DNA from: an uncultured Roseobacter sp.
GTDB lineage: Bacteria > Pseudomonadota > Alphaproteobacteria > Rhodobacterales > Rhodobacteraceae
NCBI GenBank assembly: GCA_947501635.1
Contig: CANMWT010000003.1
Span: 389,022 to 453,021, forward strand
Reading direction: 5' to 3'
DNA length: 64,000 nucleotides
Position numbers and translations under genes: made by a program. Shown one piece after another: positions 27,970 through 38,018 of this stretch. Position 1 is the first letter of the stretch. Each line of letters begins with the position of its first letter. The notes under the pieces were generated by a model. It saw only the letters and a list, made by a program, of their open reading frames with translations. It had not been told where the DNA came from and ran no database searches.

Positions 27970-28043
27970 GGCGAGTTGGCGGAGTGGTGACGCAGCGGAT
28001 TGCAAATCCGTGTACACCGGTTCGATTCCGGTACTCGCCTCCA
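27970..28043 (+). tRNA. tRNA-Cys (GCA), integration target
   Basis: This is a 74-base cloverleaf with acceptor stem GGCGAGT/ACTCGCC, anticodon loop GATTGCAAATC (anticodon GCA), a T-arm with GGTTCGATTCC, and an encoded CCA. Its 3' 47 bases (27997-28043) are exactly repeated at 48074-48120, marking it as the attachment site of the downstream element. The 3' end is intact because the element restores it. Confidence 0.97.
27997..28043. repeat. attL: left 47-bp direct repeat in the tRNA-Cys 3' end
   Basis: These 47 bases, from the anticodon stem to the CCA, are identical to 48074-48120. The bases outside the repeat differ (CAGC versus CTTA upstream, TTTA versus CATA downstream), so the exact duplication is limited to 47 bp. 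Confidence 0.95.
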
Positions 28044-28129
28044 TTTAATCTCAATAACTTAGACTAAACACCTCACTACGCGAGAGGTGCATTTTACATG
28101 TCGTTTTACAATTGATGTTCTTTTTGCGT

Positions 28130-29200
28130 TCACTTCGCCGCCGCTAACGCGGCCAAAACATCGTCGGTTTCTTCCGGTGAAACCTTTGCATAACGCTCAA
28201 TCATCAGAGCAGCGGTGCGGATCGACCACCCCATACAAGCGGCAATTTGGGCCAATGACAGCCCAGCGCGCAGAAGACGCGTTGCAGCGGTGCCTCTGGC
28301 GTCATTTAGGCGCAAAGCATATCCGACCAAGTCTGGCAGCAAGCCCGCTTTATCACGCCACTCTCGGAGACCCTCTGAGGCTCTGTGCTCTGTAAGTGCG
28401 CCGCCAGACGCGTTTGTCAAAATTAATAGGCGATCATCAGGCGTCTCATCAATGATGGTTGCCATTGTCTGAGTCACAGGGATGTAAGCCGGTACACCTC
28501 GCTTATTGGTACGGATACGAATACGACGCCCCGCTGGTGTTTGCTCGATTTGGTTGCGGCTCAAGCGAATTAAATCTCCGGGGCGCAGGCCAGTTTCCGT
28601 CGCTGCGATCAAAATGCGACGAACCCAATCAGGGCAAATCTTGGTGACCTGTGCTATTTCGCTTGGAGACCAAACAATATCAGAACGGTCCACTTGGTAG
28701 AGCTTTTCGAGCCCCTGAATAGCGTTCTTCTCGATGTATCCTTCGGCTTCTGCCCAGTTTAGAAACAACGTAACGACCGCTCCGCAATAGTCATACTGCT
28801 TGGCGCTATGAATCCATTTCTGACGCCACTTATTAAATTCGCGTTTGGATGCAGGTATCTCCCACATAGAGATGTCGTCCGGACCAAACTCCTCCTTGAA
28901 ACGGTTGAGCCAACGGCGGTAGTCGTCTTTTGTTCGTTGTTTCTTTTTGCGAAACTTCGGACTAGCTAGATATTCCGCCACGATGTCGGCGTTGGACTGC
29001 AGATCGACCTTCGGTTTGCAGTTCTCGACGGCCTGAACGTAAGCGGCCATAAACTCTGCCGTTCTTGGAAAACGCTCCATACCTGACCAGAATCCAGAAC
29101 CTTTGCAGCCTCGCAAAGAGAAGTAGTACTTTTTGGCGCCATCAGCGAGCTTCGCTTGTGTGCGATGCACACCCTCTGGCAATTTCGAACTTCTAGCCAT
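28130..29200 (-). CDS. int: Tyrosine-family site-specific integrase of the island
   Basis: The product is 356 aa. An N-terminal SAM-like core-binding domain (FKEEFGPDDISMWEIPASKR) is followed by the catalytic domain. Catalytic residues can be placed as Arg206 (TETGLRPGDLIRLS), Lys233, Arg302 (NDARGTAATRLL), Trp325 (CMGWS) and Tyr337 (MIERYAKVS). The usual His of the HxxR box is Asn299 here. It lies 86 bp from attL, pointing at the tRNA, as expected for an integrase of a tRNA-targeted island. Its start overlaps the small upstream gene by 8 bp. Confidence 0.93.
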   Translation of the reverse strand: MARSSKLPEGVHRTQAKLADGAKKYYFSLRGCKGSGFWSGMERFPRTAEFMAAYVQAVENCKPKVDLQSNADIVAEYLASPKFRKKKQRTKDDYRRWLNRFKEEFGPDDISMWEIPASKREFNKWRQKWIHSAKQYDYCGAVVTLFLNWAEAEGYIEKNAIQGLEKLYQVDRSDIVWSPSEIAQVTKICPDWVRRILIAATETGLRPGDLIRLSRNQIEQTPAGRRIRIRTNKRGVPAYIPVTQTMATIIDETPDDRLLILTNASGGALTEHRASEGLREWRDKAGLLPDLVGYALRLNDARGTAATRLLRAGLSLAQIAACMGWSIRTAALMIERYAKVSPEETDDVLAALAAAK

Positions 29201-29534
29201 TTCGTCTCATCTTGCTGCGTTTCAGCGCTCCTTGTGGGCCTGCTTCGCTTGAGTTTCCGAGACCCTGAATTTCGTTCAGTTTGTGACGAACAGCAACAGG
29301 ATCATAGCAGTCTCGTCTTCCCGGCACTGGCTCGATTCCAGCATCTTTGCAGAATTTGTAAAAGGCTGACGTAACCCCCCCAAAAAGTAAGCCTCGTGCA
29401 AGCTCTTCGGAAGTTATCATGTGAATTGGCGATGCCAAAGTCGTGCTTCCGGCCGACGGCGGCGCGTTATCACACGCCACTGTCGGCTGGTAAGTTGGCA
29501 AAGTTGAAACTGGACTACCCTTCATTGGAACCAT
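29193..29534 (-). CDS. Small putative DNA-binding protein, excisionase candidate
   Basis: The product is 113 aa, wedged between the primase-helicase and the integrase with overlaps on both sides (20 bp upstream, 8 bp downstream). Its central part, ITSEELARGLLFGGVTSAFYK, then IEPVPGRRDCYDPVAVRHKL, resembles a MerR-like winged-helix fold of excisionases, with a Pro-Gly-Arg wing. Disordered tails flank it. The position next to int supports a directionality role, but the fold call is by eye only. Confidence 0.5.
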   Translation of the reverse strand: MVPMKGSPVSTLPTYQPTVACDNAPPSAGSTTLASPIHMITSEELARGLLFGGVTSAFYKFCKDAGIEPVPGRRDCYDPVAVRHKLNEIQGLGNSSEAGPQGALKRSKMRRNG

Positions 29535-32500
29535 CCTCGCGATTGTAGCGTTTCGAGAGCGCTGCCTGAAGGACTTCGACGGGGGGGAATTCTAAGCAGC
29601 GAATCTTGGAGCGCTTAACTTTCTCCCATTCGTCACCCTTCGCATCAGCGCTGTGTACGAATTCTTCGCACTCGACAACGCCGCGAAGAGTTTTAACCGT
29701 CACGTGCTCACAACCTTGATCATCTGTGACAACATCCCCAAACAGCTCGTTCATCAACTCACCGATATCCCCGTCTTTTGCTTCAAATCGGTTCATCGAA
29801 GCTCCAAAAGAACGGCGAAGTTCTGATTGAGGCAGACGGATCGGCTTACCCTCTTCGAACATATAGCGAAATGTTTGCCCGCTTTCAGTTTTCATAGTAA
29901 CAGATCCATCCTCGATCATGCGGATTACTGCACGCTCGACAGGGCGCATGGAATGCCAGCGCATCTTGCGGCGTTCTGGCGTGTCCGGTGCTGTACGCAA
30001 ATGACCCCACGACAAGCCATCCACAGCAGGATCATAGTTTTCGAGTTCCCAGAGAAGGGCGGCCATGCCGTCCCCGTTGAGCTGGTCGTAGATCGCGTCA
30101 AAATATTCGCGATCATCTTTGTGATGGTCATTGATTTCCATCACCAAGTAGCGACGCTCTGAACCGTTTCCGTCAATTGGTACAACACGCTCGCTGTTGC
30201 TGTCGAAGAAGAAGAACGTTCGCGATGCCATCACGATCACGGGCAAACCTTTTGGCTCCACCATGATTGTTTCTGATGTAACAAGGTTCTTAATTTTACC
30301 GTTGATCTTCGGATCTCCAGCAAACAGGGCTTCAGTGCAGATCGCTACAAGAGAGGTGCACAGGTGTTGGCCCGCAAAACGGCCGGTCAAGTGTTCTTCT
30401 TCAGCAATCGTGACGCTGTATGGCGCGACCAAGTGCTCGAGGAGGAGGCCGAAAGTGCTTTTTCCACAGCCCCCAAGACCGCGCAGAACGATTGCAATAG
30501 GAATCTTTGCGCCGGGGCGCTGAACAAGATGAGCCAGTACAAGCCAAACGATGCGGAAAAGCTCATCACGACCGCAGCAGACGGTGTGAAAGATGAAATC
30601 TTTCAGCAACTGACAATCGCCTTGCTTCTCTTGCAATTGACGCCCACGATACAAATTGTAGGCATTCTCGTTAATGATTGCTGGCGGCGGGGCAAACTCA
30701 ATTGCTGAATAGCGCTGGGCGAATTTCACAAAGACCGAAGCTGGGTTCACCAGTTTTTCTTTAACAAGAACACAACGATCTTGGTGGAACATCTCAAAGT
30801 CGGGCTTCGACATTGATTCAATGGACACTGTATTAGCGAGTAATTTCGACGCATCAGGCACGCGTACCAGACGCACTTTTCCGCCGACGCTAACAATGCG
30901 CCAGCGCTTGTTCAGCGTTGCAATGGCTTCTTGCAGTGATGCGCCTAGTGGAGCCGCAATATCCCACGAGGGATGGGATAAGTCATCTTCAGCGTCCAGC
31001 GCCTCCAATGCCCCAGCCTGCAATTGCTCTTGTTCTTTTGCTGCGGCGGCAGCTTTTGCATCCGACAGCATAGGCTTTGCCTGAGCTTTCAGACTGGCAA
31101 TCTCACTGTTGTTATAGCGACCATCAGCCTTTAGGAGGTCTTTCAAGCGCTTAACTGCAGAGGACTTGTTGCCAGCTTTCAAAACTCCGGCAAATAGTGC
31201 GACAAAATCAAGATCCCCTGCATTCTCATTGGCAGCTACCTTGTGAAACGCTGCCTCTACCTTTTTGGGAGTGCTCAAAAACGCAACCTCGATCTTTTGA
31301 GCGGCACCATAATCGCTTGGGTGGACCGTCATCGTCTCGCCATCGATCTCCGGATAGAAGATCTCATCGCACAGCATCTCGGAAAGTGACGAAAATTCAT
31401 CTGGCAGAACAGCATCACCGTCTTCCAAGCGGTCCTCCAAAAGGCGGATGAAATCCCACGTGCGTAGTTCGTTGCAGTGTGCGTGGTGACAGAAGACAAC
31501 AAACGGTTGCTCACCGTCAGTCGCGCTGCACCAGCCGCCTGCATCCGAGCCGTCGTCTGGTTCGGAATGTTCAACGTGGTTGGGGCACATTATCGTCATA
31601 CCATCGCCTGCAGAGGGATTGCGAATGTCCCATCCGATCATGTCGAGGAAGAGCTCCAAATCGAACGCTGCTCCGCAATCAGTGAACCATTCGCGCACAT
31701 CGAACCCATCAGACAGCACGGCTGGGGTGCCTGACCCTGTCGCTACGCGGCCCTTTGCTAGTTCCGCCTGATCATGAGGTTTGAACTTGGGCAGGTTGCC
31801 TTCAATCGGCATTTCGGCAATCGTTAGAGCACGCCCTGCAACGACATAATGCTTGTATTCTACATCCGCAGAAGCACGGCGCGGCAGATACATCATCTGA
31901 ACGAACTTTGCGGCACTGAAATCCAATTCCTGAATTCCGAGCAACTTCGCAAAGCCCGCGTAGCGGGCCAACCATTCCTTGGAGGCCTGTGCCACCGAGC
32001 CACCAAACTCACTTACTAGAAATGGGCGGTCCATAGGTATGATTACACGGAAGTAGTCGCCGTCAGGCGATGCCTTATTCGCATGGCTGTGGGTAGTGTA
32101 GAGGATGCCGAACAGCCCTAGTTTGATCAGGCGATCGCGGACACTGTCGATATGATCGGTGCCATCGATGTCAATGACGAATGCCGTGACCGACTTTGCT
32201 TTGGCCTTAGCGCGGTGTGTGTAGAGTTGCTTGTCACCGTTCGTTGTGATTGCACGCCCGGTGAGTTCGGTTTCGTTGGGGAAAAACGCAGACCCTTCTT
32301 TCGTTTTTTGAATTGGGTGCTGCGTCAGAGTGTCCAAATAGGATTGAAACGGGAAGCGGCGCTGAATCCATTTATCTCCAGCGACCTTGGGTGCACGCGG
32401 TGAAAATCCTGTGATCAGCTCGCTCGTGAGCACCGCTTGTGCTTCAGGCGAATCTAGGTCGCCATAGACTAGCGCGTCATTGAGCTTTTCACTTGGCACT

Positions 32501-32577
32501 GCTGTGTGTTCAACTTCGAGCTGAACACCACCCAGTTCTGAGGTGGTTTGGACGGTTTGAAAGTCTTCGTTTGCCAT
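29515..32577 (-). CDS. Primase-helicase fusion (AEP-like primase, SF3 helicase)
   Basis: The product is 1020 aa from an ATG at 32577, which has AAGGAG upstream. Residues about 120-230 show an archaeo-eukaryotic-primase-like pattern (FVIDIDGTDHIDSV with an Asp-x-Asp, then LYTTHSHANKASPDGDYFRV). A Cys/His cluster (CPNHVEH, CHHAHCNE) near residue 350-390 could be a zinc finger. The C-terminal part has a Walker A GLGGCGKSTFGLLLE and the SF3-like segments EALFAGDPKINGKIKNLVTS and RTFFFFDSNSERV. It likely primes and unwinds element DNA during replication. A shared palindrome lies 58 bp upstream. Confidence 0.82.
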   Translation of the reverse strand: MANEDFQTVQTTSELGGVQLEVEHTAVPSEKLNDALVYGDLDSPEAQAVLTSELITGFSPRAPKVAGDKWIQRRFPFQSYLDTLTQHPIQKTKEGSAFFPNETELTGRAITTNGDKQLYTHRAKAKAKSVTAFVIDIDGTDHIDSVRDRLIKLGLFGILYTTHSHANKASPDGDYFRVIIPMDRPFLVSEFGGSVAQASKEWLARYAGFAKLLGIQELDFSAAKFVQMMYLPRRASADVEYKHYVVAGRALTIAEMPIEGNLPKFKPHDQAELAKGRVATGSGTPAVLSDGFDVREWFTDCGAAFDLELFLDMIGWDIRNPSAGDGMTIMCPNHVEHSEPDDGSDAGGWCSATDGEQPFVVFCHHAHCNELRTWDFIRLLEDRLEDGDAVLPDEFSSLSEMLCDEIFYPEIDGETMTVHPSDYGAAQKIEVAFLSTPKKVEAAFHKVAANENAGDLDFVALFAGVLKAGNKSSAVKRLKDLLKADGRYNNSEIASLKAQAKPMLSDAKAAAAAKEQEQLQAGALEALDAEDDLSHPSWDIAAPLGASLQEAIATLNKRWRIVSVGGKVRLVRVPDASKLLANTVSIESMSKPDFEMFHQDRCVLVKEKLVNPASVFVKFAQRYSAIEFAPPPAIINENAYNLYRGRQLQEKQGDCQLLKDFIFHTVCCGRDELFRIVWLVLAHLVQRPGAKIPIAIVLRGLGGCGKSTFGLLLEHLVAPYSVTIAEEEHLTGRFAGQHLCTSLVAICTEALFAGDPKINGKIKNLVTSETIMVEPKGLPVIVMASRTFFFFDSNSERVVPIDGNGSERRYLVMEINDHHKDDREYFDAIYDQLNGDGMAALLWELENYDPAVDGLSWGHLRTAPDTPERRKMRWHSMRPVERAVIRMIEDGSVTMKTESGQTFRYMFEEGKPIRLPQSELRRSFGASMNRFEAKDGDIGELMNELFGDVVTDDQGCEHVTVKTLRGVVECEEFVHSADAKGDEWEKVKRSKIRCLEFPPVEVLQAALSKRYNREDGSNEG

Positions 32578-32634
32578 ATCATTTAGTCTCCTTGAACATT
32601 GACATGGCACCGCTCTATCGACCTGCAGCCGACT

Positions 32635-32670
32635 GCGAAATTTTTACTAAGGAACGAATTAATCAGTTCT
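32635..32670. promoter_or_regulatory. Palindromic 36-bp motif upstream of the primase-helicase gene (copy 1)
   Basis: The motif GCGAAAT...AGGAACG-AATTAAT-...GTTCT matches 43375-43410 at 30 of 36 positions. Its core GGAACGAATTAATCAGTTCT is an inverted repeat around ATTAAT. It lies 58 bp upstream of the primase start, about the same distance as the other copy from its gene, so it is probably an element-specific promoter or operator. Confidence 0.6.
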
Positions 32671-32697
32671 ATTCGGCGCTTTCGCTTAGACCCAAGT

Positions 32698-33537
32698 TTA
32701 GCGAGTACGGCGCTTTACTGTATCGATGCGGCTTCGAAGGACTTCAAGAAAATCAGGTTCATGTTTCTGCAGTCGTTTCTGCAGTTTCTTATAAGGTTGC
32801 TCCGAAGCTTCGTCAGTGTCCGGATTCTTGAAAAGATCCCGAACATCAAGCCAAACATCCATCCAAGACAGCCAAACTTTGCCGTCATTAACTAGGCCTT
32901 TGAGCCGATCAGTGATTGCTTGATAGTCTTCCTGCGGCTTCATCCCAGCTCCGCGTGGGTTGAGCCTTTTTACGAAACCAGATGTTCTGCTTCTAGCGCG
33001 CGACCAATTCTTTATGTCTGTTAGTCGAAACTTCACATCCCAAAAGCAGAGAATTTGTTCAAAGTCGTATGGTCTTTCCGGAACGGTCGGCAAAGTTCTT
33101 TCGATGTTCAGGTTTTCTCTTCGCGCTTCAAACCTTGACTGCTCACCAATCCAAAGTGCGGACAGTTCCCAAATTGCTCCTTCGTTCCACCATGCATAAG
33201 GAGGAATCTCCGAGTAGGCATCTTCCTGTCCGAAAGCTATTCGAATGTCGCCGCGAGCTCTCCATGCGGAGCAGGATTGAACGACGTCTTCGTGCTCGAT
33301 ATCCCCTTCGAGTGCTGGAAGGTCAAGACAGACATCTGCAAACCGACCTCTGCATTCAATCTGACCCGCCTGAACGGCTTGAATAAGTGCCTCAAATATC
33401 GGGCTCCGCTGTGGGAATTGAAACTGCTGCGCTGGCTTTGCAAAATCTGGCTCAATGTTCTGGGCCTCAATCAAACAGTGAACCGCATAGGCCATAGATA
33501 CGAAGTCTTCATAGTCCTTGCGTTCAATATCAGTCAT
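32698..33537 (-). CDS. Island-encoded protein of unknown function
   Basis: The product is 279 aa, soluble, mildly acidic N-terminally and basic C-terminally (YKKLQKRLQKHEPDFLEVLR, then RIDTVKRRTR). It starts with ERKDYEDFVSMAYAVHCLIE, helical, and has Trp-rich central segments (YAWWNEGAIWELSALWIGEQ). No known motif is apparent. It is upstream of the primase gene on the same strand, so it may act in replication or control of the element, but no residue supports this. The 120-bp gap before the primase start holds the shared palindrome, so the primase can be expressed separately. Confidence 0.55.
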   Translation of the reverse strand: MTDIERKDYEDFVSMAYAVHCLIEAQNIEPDFAKPAQQFQFPQRSPIFEALIQAVQAGQIECRGRFADVCLDLPALEGDIEHEDVVQSCSAWRARGDIRIAFGQEDAYSEIPPYAWWNEGAIWELSALWIGEQSRFEARRENLNIERTLPTVPERPYDFEQILCFWDVKFRLTDIKNWSRARSRTSGFVKRLNPRGAGMKPQEDYQAITDRLKGLVNDGKVWLSWMDVWLDVRDLFKNPDTDEASEQPYKKLQKRLQKHEPDFLEVLRSRIDTVKRRTR

Positions 33538-34213
33538 TCAGTAGCCTTAGTAATACAGCAAATCACTCGTTTCACCTTTTCATTTCTCCGCTGCACTTTT
33601 GATGGATCCAACAACTCCACCGAAACCTGCAAGTGCGCTTCCGTCGTCTGCTCGATCTGGTTCATTCGGGATGGGGGGGCTCTCCCCCCGCTTCAGCTCG
33701 TTTCTAATGGATTCATTGGATCATTTGGATACAATTCAGAATATTAGTAAAAAGTGGCCATTTTTGAGCCAACGCAAGAAACTTTGGGGGACCCAACCCG
33801 GAGGGTACGGTCGCCCCCCCAACGACGCTGCACTGCCTGCATGCATGTGAAATGTTAACTTAGGCAAAAGTTCACATCTAAGTGTCAGCTCGCTTGCACG
33901 CCTTTGATTCAAAAGCCCTCCACTATTTCCGTTCACGGTTGCAAAGTTCACATCGTAGCCATGCGTGCTTACGCCGTTCCGATAGTTGCTGTCTGGTGGC
34001 AGGGTATAACGAACTATTAACATCCAAGTTACGCTGAAAGTCGAAAACGCTTCCGTTGCACGAACGGATTCATCAATTTTCAGTTTTTAATGGTCGTCTT
34101 GAATACTGAAATGATCGCATTCGGTTGATAAACCGATTTGACAGATGGTTCCGCCTTGCAAGACCGGGACCACATCAGGCATCGTGCACAGAAAATATTT
34201 AGAGGACAATGAT
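33538..34213. other. 676-bp divergent intergenic region with direct repeats and G/C homopolymer hairpin
   Basis: This lies between the minus-strand hypothetical gene and hsdM. It contains two copies of a GCAAA(A)GTTCACATC repeat (33864-33878 and 33941-33954) and a GGGGGGG-CTCT-CCCCCC hairpin at 33673-33689. A seven-C tract lies at 33814-33820, and GAACGGATTCAT at 34056-34067 resembles a half of the palindrome found at 32635 and 43375. A 95-codon ORF on the minus strand (33736-34023) has no ribosome binding site and no family resemblance I can name, so I do not call it. Confidence 0.5.
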
Positions 34214-35779
34214 TTGGGCGATACAAGCAACCGCGTAACCGATCTTGACTTTGCAGCAGACCTTTTCAAGGCTGCCGACAAACTTAGGGGTAACCTTGAG
34301 CCCTCGGAGTACAAGCATGTCGCGCTGGGCCTGATCTTCCTGAAGTACATCTCGGATGCGTTCAACGTTCTTCACGAGCAACTGAGCGCTGAGGATGGCG
34401 CTGATCCGGAAGACCCAGACGAATACCTCGCTGAAAACGTGTTCTGGGTCCCAGAGGCCGCCCGCTGGTCATATCTGCAAGCCAACGCCAAACGCCCCGA
34501 AATCCAACTACCTGATGGAAAAAGGGTCAATATCGGCGGGCTGATCGACCGAGCCATGGAAGCCATCGAAAGTGTCCCCAGCAACGAAGGCCTCAAGGGC
34601 GTTCTGCCGAAGAACTATGGTCGCCCAACTCTAAACAAGATCATGCTGGGCGAGCTGATCGACCTATTCTCAAACATTCCCATGAACGAAGGCGGCGCGA
34701 AGGACCTGCTGGGTCGGGTGTATGAATACTTTCTGTCCGGTTTTGCCTCCTCTGAAGGCAAGCGTGGCGGCGAGTTCTTCACGCCCCGCTCGGTCGTCCG
34801 AACTCTTGTCGACATGCTGGAACCCTACGAGGGACGCGTCTACGATCCCTGCTGCGGCTCCGGTGGCATGTTCGTCCAGTCCGAAAAATTCATCGAAGAC
34901 CACGGCGGGCGACGCGACGCGATCTCGGTCTATGGGCAGGAAATTAACCACACGACTTGGCGGCTGGCCAAGATGAATCTCGCCGTTCAAGGGATCGATG
35001 CCGACATCCGCTGGAATAACGAGGGCAGCTTCCACCGGGACGAACTGCCGGATCTACGCGCTGACTATATCCTCGCGAACCCGCCTTTCAATATCTCTGA
35101 CTGGGGCGGCGAGCGGCTGCGTGACGACGTGCGCTGGAAATTCGGCACTCCGCCCGCTGGCAACGCCAACTACGGGTGGCTGCAACACATCTACCATCAC
35201 CTCGCGCCACGCGGGACGGCAGGCGTAGTGCTCGCCAACGGTTCCATGTCATCGCAGCAATCTGGCGAGGGCGACATCCGCAAGGCGATGATCGAATACG
35301 ATGCCATCGATGCCATGGTCGCCCTGCCGGGGCAATTGTTCTACTCGACACAGATTCCAGCCTGCCTTTGGATTTTGGCCAAGGATAAGAGTGCAAACGG
35401 ACACCGCGACCGGCGCGGCGAAATCCTGTTCATCGATGCGCGGGATCTTGGCTACATGGTTGACCGAGTACGGCGCGAGTTTCGCGAAGAAGATATTTCG
35501 AAGATAGCCGGAGCGTACCATCGCTGGCGCAACAAGGACCACGACGAGGACTACGAAGACATCCCCGGCTTTTGCCGCGCGGTCGATACTGAAGCGGTGC
35601 GCGAACACGGATATGTACTTACGCCGGGACGCTTCGTCGGGGTTGCGGTTGCCGACGAGGACAATGAACCATTCGAGACGAAGATCGCGCGGCTTCGTGC
35701 CGAGCTGGAAAGTCAATTCGCCGCGTCCAGTGAGTTCGAGGCAGAAATTCGAGCCTCATTGTTGGGGATCGATGAATGA
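34214..35779 (+). CDS. hsdM: Type I restriction-modification system DNA methyltransferase subunit
   Basis: The product is about 521 aa from the TTG at 34214, which has AGAGGACA upstream. The frame is open to 34145, so a longer start is possible. The N-terminal helical domain contains [19 protein letters not shown], the HsdM hallmark. SAM motif I is [10 protein letters not shown] near residue 210 and catalytic motif IV is NPPFN near residue 289, predicting N6-adenine methylation. The gene overlaps hsdS by ATGA. With HsdS it methylates, and with HsdR it restricts unmodified DNA. Confidence 0.95.
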   Translation: MGDTSNRVTDLDFAADLFKAADKLRGNLEPSEYKHVALGLIFLKYISDAFNVLHEQLSAEDGADPEDPDEYLAENVFWVPEAARWSYLQANAKRPEIQLPDGKRVNIGGLIDRAMEAIESVPSNEGLKGVLPKNYGRPTLNKIMLGELIDLFSNIPMNEGGAKDLLGRVYEYFLSGFASSEGKRGGEFFTPRSVVRTLVDMLEPYEGRVYDPCCGSGGMFVQSEKFIEDHGGRRDAISVYGQEINHTTWRLAKMNLAVQGIDADIRWNNEGSFHRDELPDLRADYILANPPFNISDWGGERLRDDVRWKFGTPPAGNANYGWLQHIYHHLAPRGTAGVVLANGSMSSQQSGEGDIRKAMIEYDAIDAMVALPGQLFYSTQIPACLWILAKDKSANGHRDRRGEILFIDARDLGYMVDRVRREFREEDISKIAGAYHRWRNKDHDEDYEDIPGFCRAVDTEAVREHGYVLTPGRFVGVAVADEDNEPFETKIARLRAELESQFAASSEFEAEIRASLLGIDE

Positions 35780-37185
35780 CGGATGGTCGGAGCATCTTCG
35801 GTCCCATTCCAGATGGCTGGACGTTGGGCCGCCTCGGTCATTTGACTGCCAAGATCGGGTCGGGTGCGACGCCTCGTGGTGGCGAAGCAACCTATCTTCC
35901 CAGTCGGGAGAATTTCGCCCTGATCCGCAGCCAGTGCGTGCACGACAGAAGGTTCGATCAAGGTAACCTTTCCTTCATTAGCGACGAACAAGCCCACCAA
36001 CTTCGAAATGCCGAAGTGCGAAGTGGCGACGTTTTGCTTAACATTACCGGCGACGGAGTTACTTTTTCGCGATCCGCGCTGGTACCGGATGACGTGCTAC
36101 CCGCATGCGTAAATCAGCATGTTGCAATCGTACGGGCGGACGCAGAAAACCTCTCGCCGAAATTCTTGGTTTCGTTCCTGACGCATCCGATGACGAAGCC
36201 GTATATCGAGTCGTTCAATGCTGGTGGGTCAAGACGAGCAATCACGAAGGGGCATATCGAGAACTTCGAAATCCCACTGCCGCCATTAGATGAACAAATC
36301 GAAATCGGCGAGTTCCTATCCCGCCTCGACGACAAAATCGACCTGAACCGGCGGATTAACGAGACTTTGGAGGTGATTGCGCAGGCGGTCTTCCGGGACT
36401 GGTTCGTCGATTTCGGGCCCACTCAACGCAAGATGGAAGGCGCAACCGATCCGGTCGCCATCCTTGGCGGCTTGATCCCCAACCCAGAAGAAGCCGCCTC
36501 GCTCGCTGCTCTCTTCCCAGCCTCTTTCGGTGATGGCGGATTACCTGATGGGTGGAAAAACAAAACACTTGGTGACTTCGATGTCGAACTAGAATCTGGT
36601 CGCCGACCCAAAGGTGGAATCGACAAATCCTTGCAGCAGGGAGTTCCCAGCCTCGGTGCGGAAAGTGTGCACGAAGTCGGGGTCTTCGACGGCTCAAAGT
36701 TGAAGTACGTGCCGGAAGACTTCGCGAACAAAGCTTCCGCCGGTTGGGTGCAAGACTATGACGTTGCGGTTTACAAAGACGGCGCGAACGTCGGAGACCC
36801 CAAAAGGGTCGCGTTGTTTGGTGGTGGATTTCCTTTTGGAAAATTCATGGTCAACGAGCACGTGTTTCTTGTTCGAAGCAAGTCGCTAGGTCAGCCATTC
36901 TTATACTCCCTTTTCAAGTCCGCTAGAGTTTCTGGCCGATTGGAAAAACTCGGAAGGGGAAAGGCTGCTCAGCCCGGCCTAAACCAAAAAGAGGTTTTCT
37001 CGTGTGACTTTGTCGTGCCGGGTTCCGAGTTGATTGCCGAGTTCAATCGATTGACCCTGCCGAGTGTGAGCCTGCGTTTGCACAACGGAAAGGAAAATCA
37101 AACGCTCGCAGCAACTCGCGACCTACTCCTGCCAAAGCTGATGTCTGGCGAAATCCGCCTTCGGGCGGAGGAGGCAATCGCCTAA
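35776..37185 (+). CDS. hsdS: Type I restriction-modification specificity subunit
   Basis: The product is 469 aa. There are two target-recognition domains, residues about 12-170 ([20 protein letters not shown]) and 255-420 ([20 protein letters not shown]). They are separated by the conserved coiled-coil spacer [20 protein letters not shown] and closed by a second spacer ending in [16 protein letters not shown]. The two-domain form predicts recognition of a bipartite sequence, which cannot be read from the protein. It overlaps hsdM and the next gene, so the operon is tightly coupled. Confidence 0.95.
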   Translation: MTDGRSIFGPIPDGWTLGRLGHLTAKIGSGATPRGGEATYLPSRENFALIRSQCVHDRRFDQGNLSFISDEQAHQLRNAEVRSGDVLLNITGDGVTFSRSALVPDDVLPACVNQHVAIVRADAENLSPKFLVSFLTHPMTKPYIESFNAGGSRRAITKGHIENFEIPLPPLDEQIEIGEFLSRLDDKIDLNRRINETLEVIAQAVFRDWFVDFGPTQRKMEGATDPVAILGGLIPNPEEAASLAALFPASFGDGGLPDGWKNKTLGDFDVELESGRRPKGGIDKSLQQGVPSLGAESVHEVGVFDGSKLKYVPEDFANKASAGWVQDYDVAVYKDGANVGDPKRVALFGGGFPFGKFMVNEHVFLVRSKSLGQPFLYSLFKSARVSGRLEKLGRGKAAQPGLNQKEVFSCDFVVPGSELIAEFNRLTLPSVSLRLHNGKENQTLAATRDLLLPKLMSGEIRLRAEEAIA

Positions 37186-38018
37186 TGTTCTGCCCGTCCG
37201 GTCATTGCCTCTGTCGCACTCTGCAAAACCAGTCCACGCAGGTATGGAACGACCTACAGGACGCAGAAATGCTGGGCACGCCATACCACGAAGACACTGT
37301 CACCCAGTCCCTTGCCCTAGATCTGAACCGGCAGCATCCGGCAGAAAATCGGGTGCATGTTTTTGGACGAGCGGCGGAAAGCAAAAACGGTTCTGACTTC
37401 ATATGGCTATTCTTTGACAAAGCTCTGCATCGCTATATCCCGGTCGCTGTACAGTCAAAGCGTCTTTACCCCAGCGGGCGTTATGATGCCTTCAAGGCAC
37501 ATCAAGTGAACAAGATTAGGAAATACGCGGCGGTGATCGGTGGAGTGCCGATCTATCTTTTTTACAACTACCCCGTGATGGTGCCCGCCCTTTGGAAGGT
37601 TTGGTCGCATGGCCGTCCTTCTTGGCCTTTGGGCGTTCTGGATTATCAGCGCGATTTGGGTCTTATTTATCTGCATGCGGATAACGCCGTCGGCATCAAG
37701 GACGGGAAACTCGGACCCGACGACATTGCTCTTCATTGCTTTCCGATGTGGACGCCGTTCTGCCGTTGCCATCCTTCAAGCTCGTCAGACCCATTGCACA
37801 ATATCTGGGTGCGTCTGTCGGGGGTTGAGGGAGCAGAACAACCACGGGAGGGACGGGATGGACCCGTCGAAACGCATTCGCTGCTTCGATCTTGGATGTC
37901 AGGAGACGAGGTGCGGGACGAAGGCCTGATGGACGTGCTAAGACTGTTCGAATTCGCCGATGACCAAGGTTTTTCGCCATCGTTCGTCATAGGAACTACG
38001 ATTGGGGGTGACCGATGA
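37185..38018 (+). CDS. DUF6615-like protein with PD-(D/E)xK-like signature, inside the RM operon
   Basis: The product is 277 aa. It contains Glu36 (YHEDTVTQSLALDL), Asp71 (ESKNGSDFIW) and a Gln90-x-Lys92 (VAVQSKRLYPSGRYDA), the spacing of a PD-(D/E)xK nuclease core in which the usual (D/E)xK is QxK. The segment after it, GGVPIYLFYNYP, and the N-terminal pattern match my recollection of DUF6615. It shares one base with hsdS and overlaps the Abi-like gene by 4 bp, so it is translated in the restriction operon. It may be a defence nuclease or a regulator of HsdR. Confidence 0.6.
   Translation: MFCPSGHCLCRTLQNQSTQVWNDLQDAEMLGTPYHEDTVTQSLALDLNRQHPAENRVHVFGRAAESKNGSDFIWLFFDKALHRYIPVAVQSKRLYPSGRYDAFKAHQVNKIRKYAAVIGGVPIYLFYNYPVMVPALWKVWSHGRPSWPLGVLDYQRDLGLIYLHADNAVGIKDGKLGPDDIALHCFPMWTPFCRCHPSSSSDPLHNIWVRLSGVEGAEQPREGRDGPVETHSLLRSWMSGDEVRDEGLMDVLRLFEFADDQGFSPSFVIGTTIGGDR

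Noticed and set aside
33736..34023. 95-codon minus-strand ORF between the replication and RM genes
   Set aside because: No ribosome binding site and no family resemblance; it lies in the repeat-rich control region.
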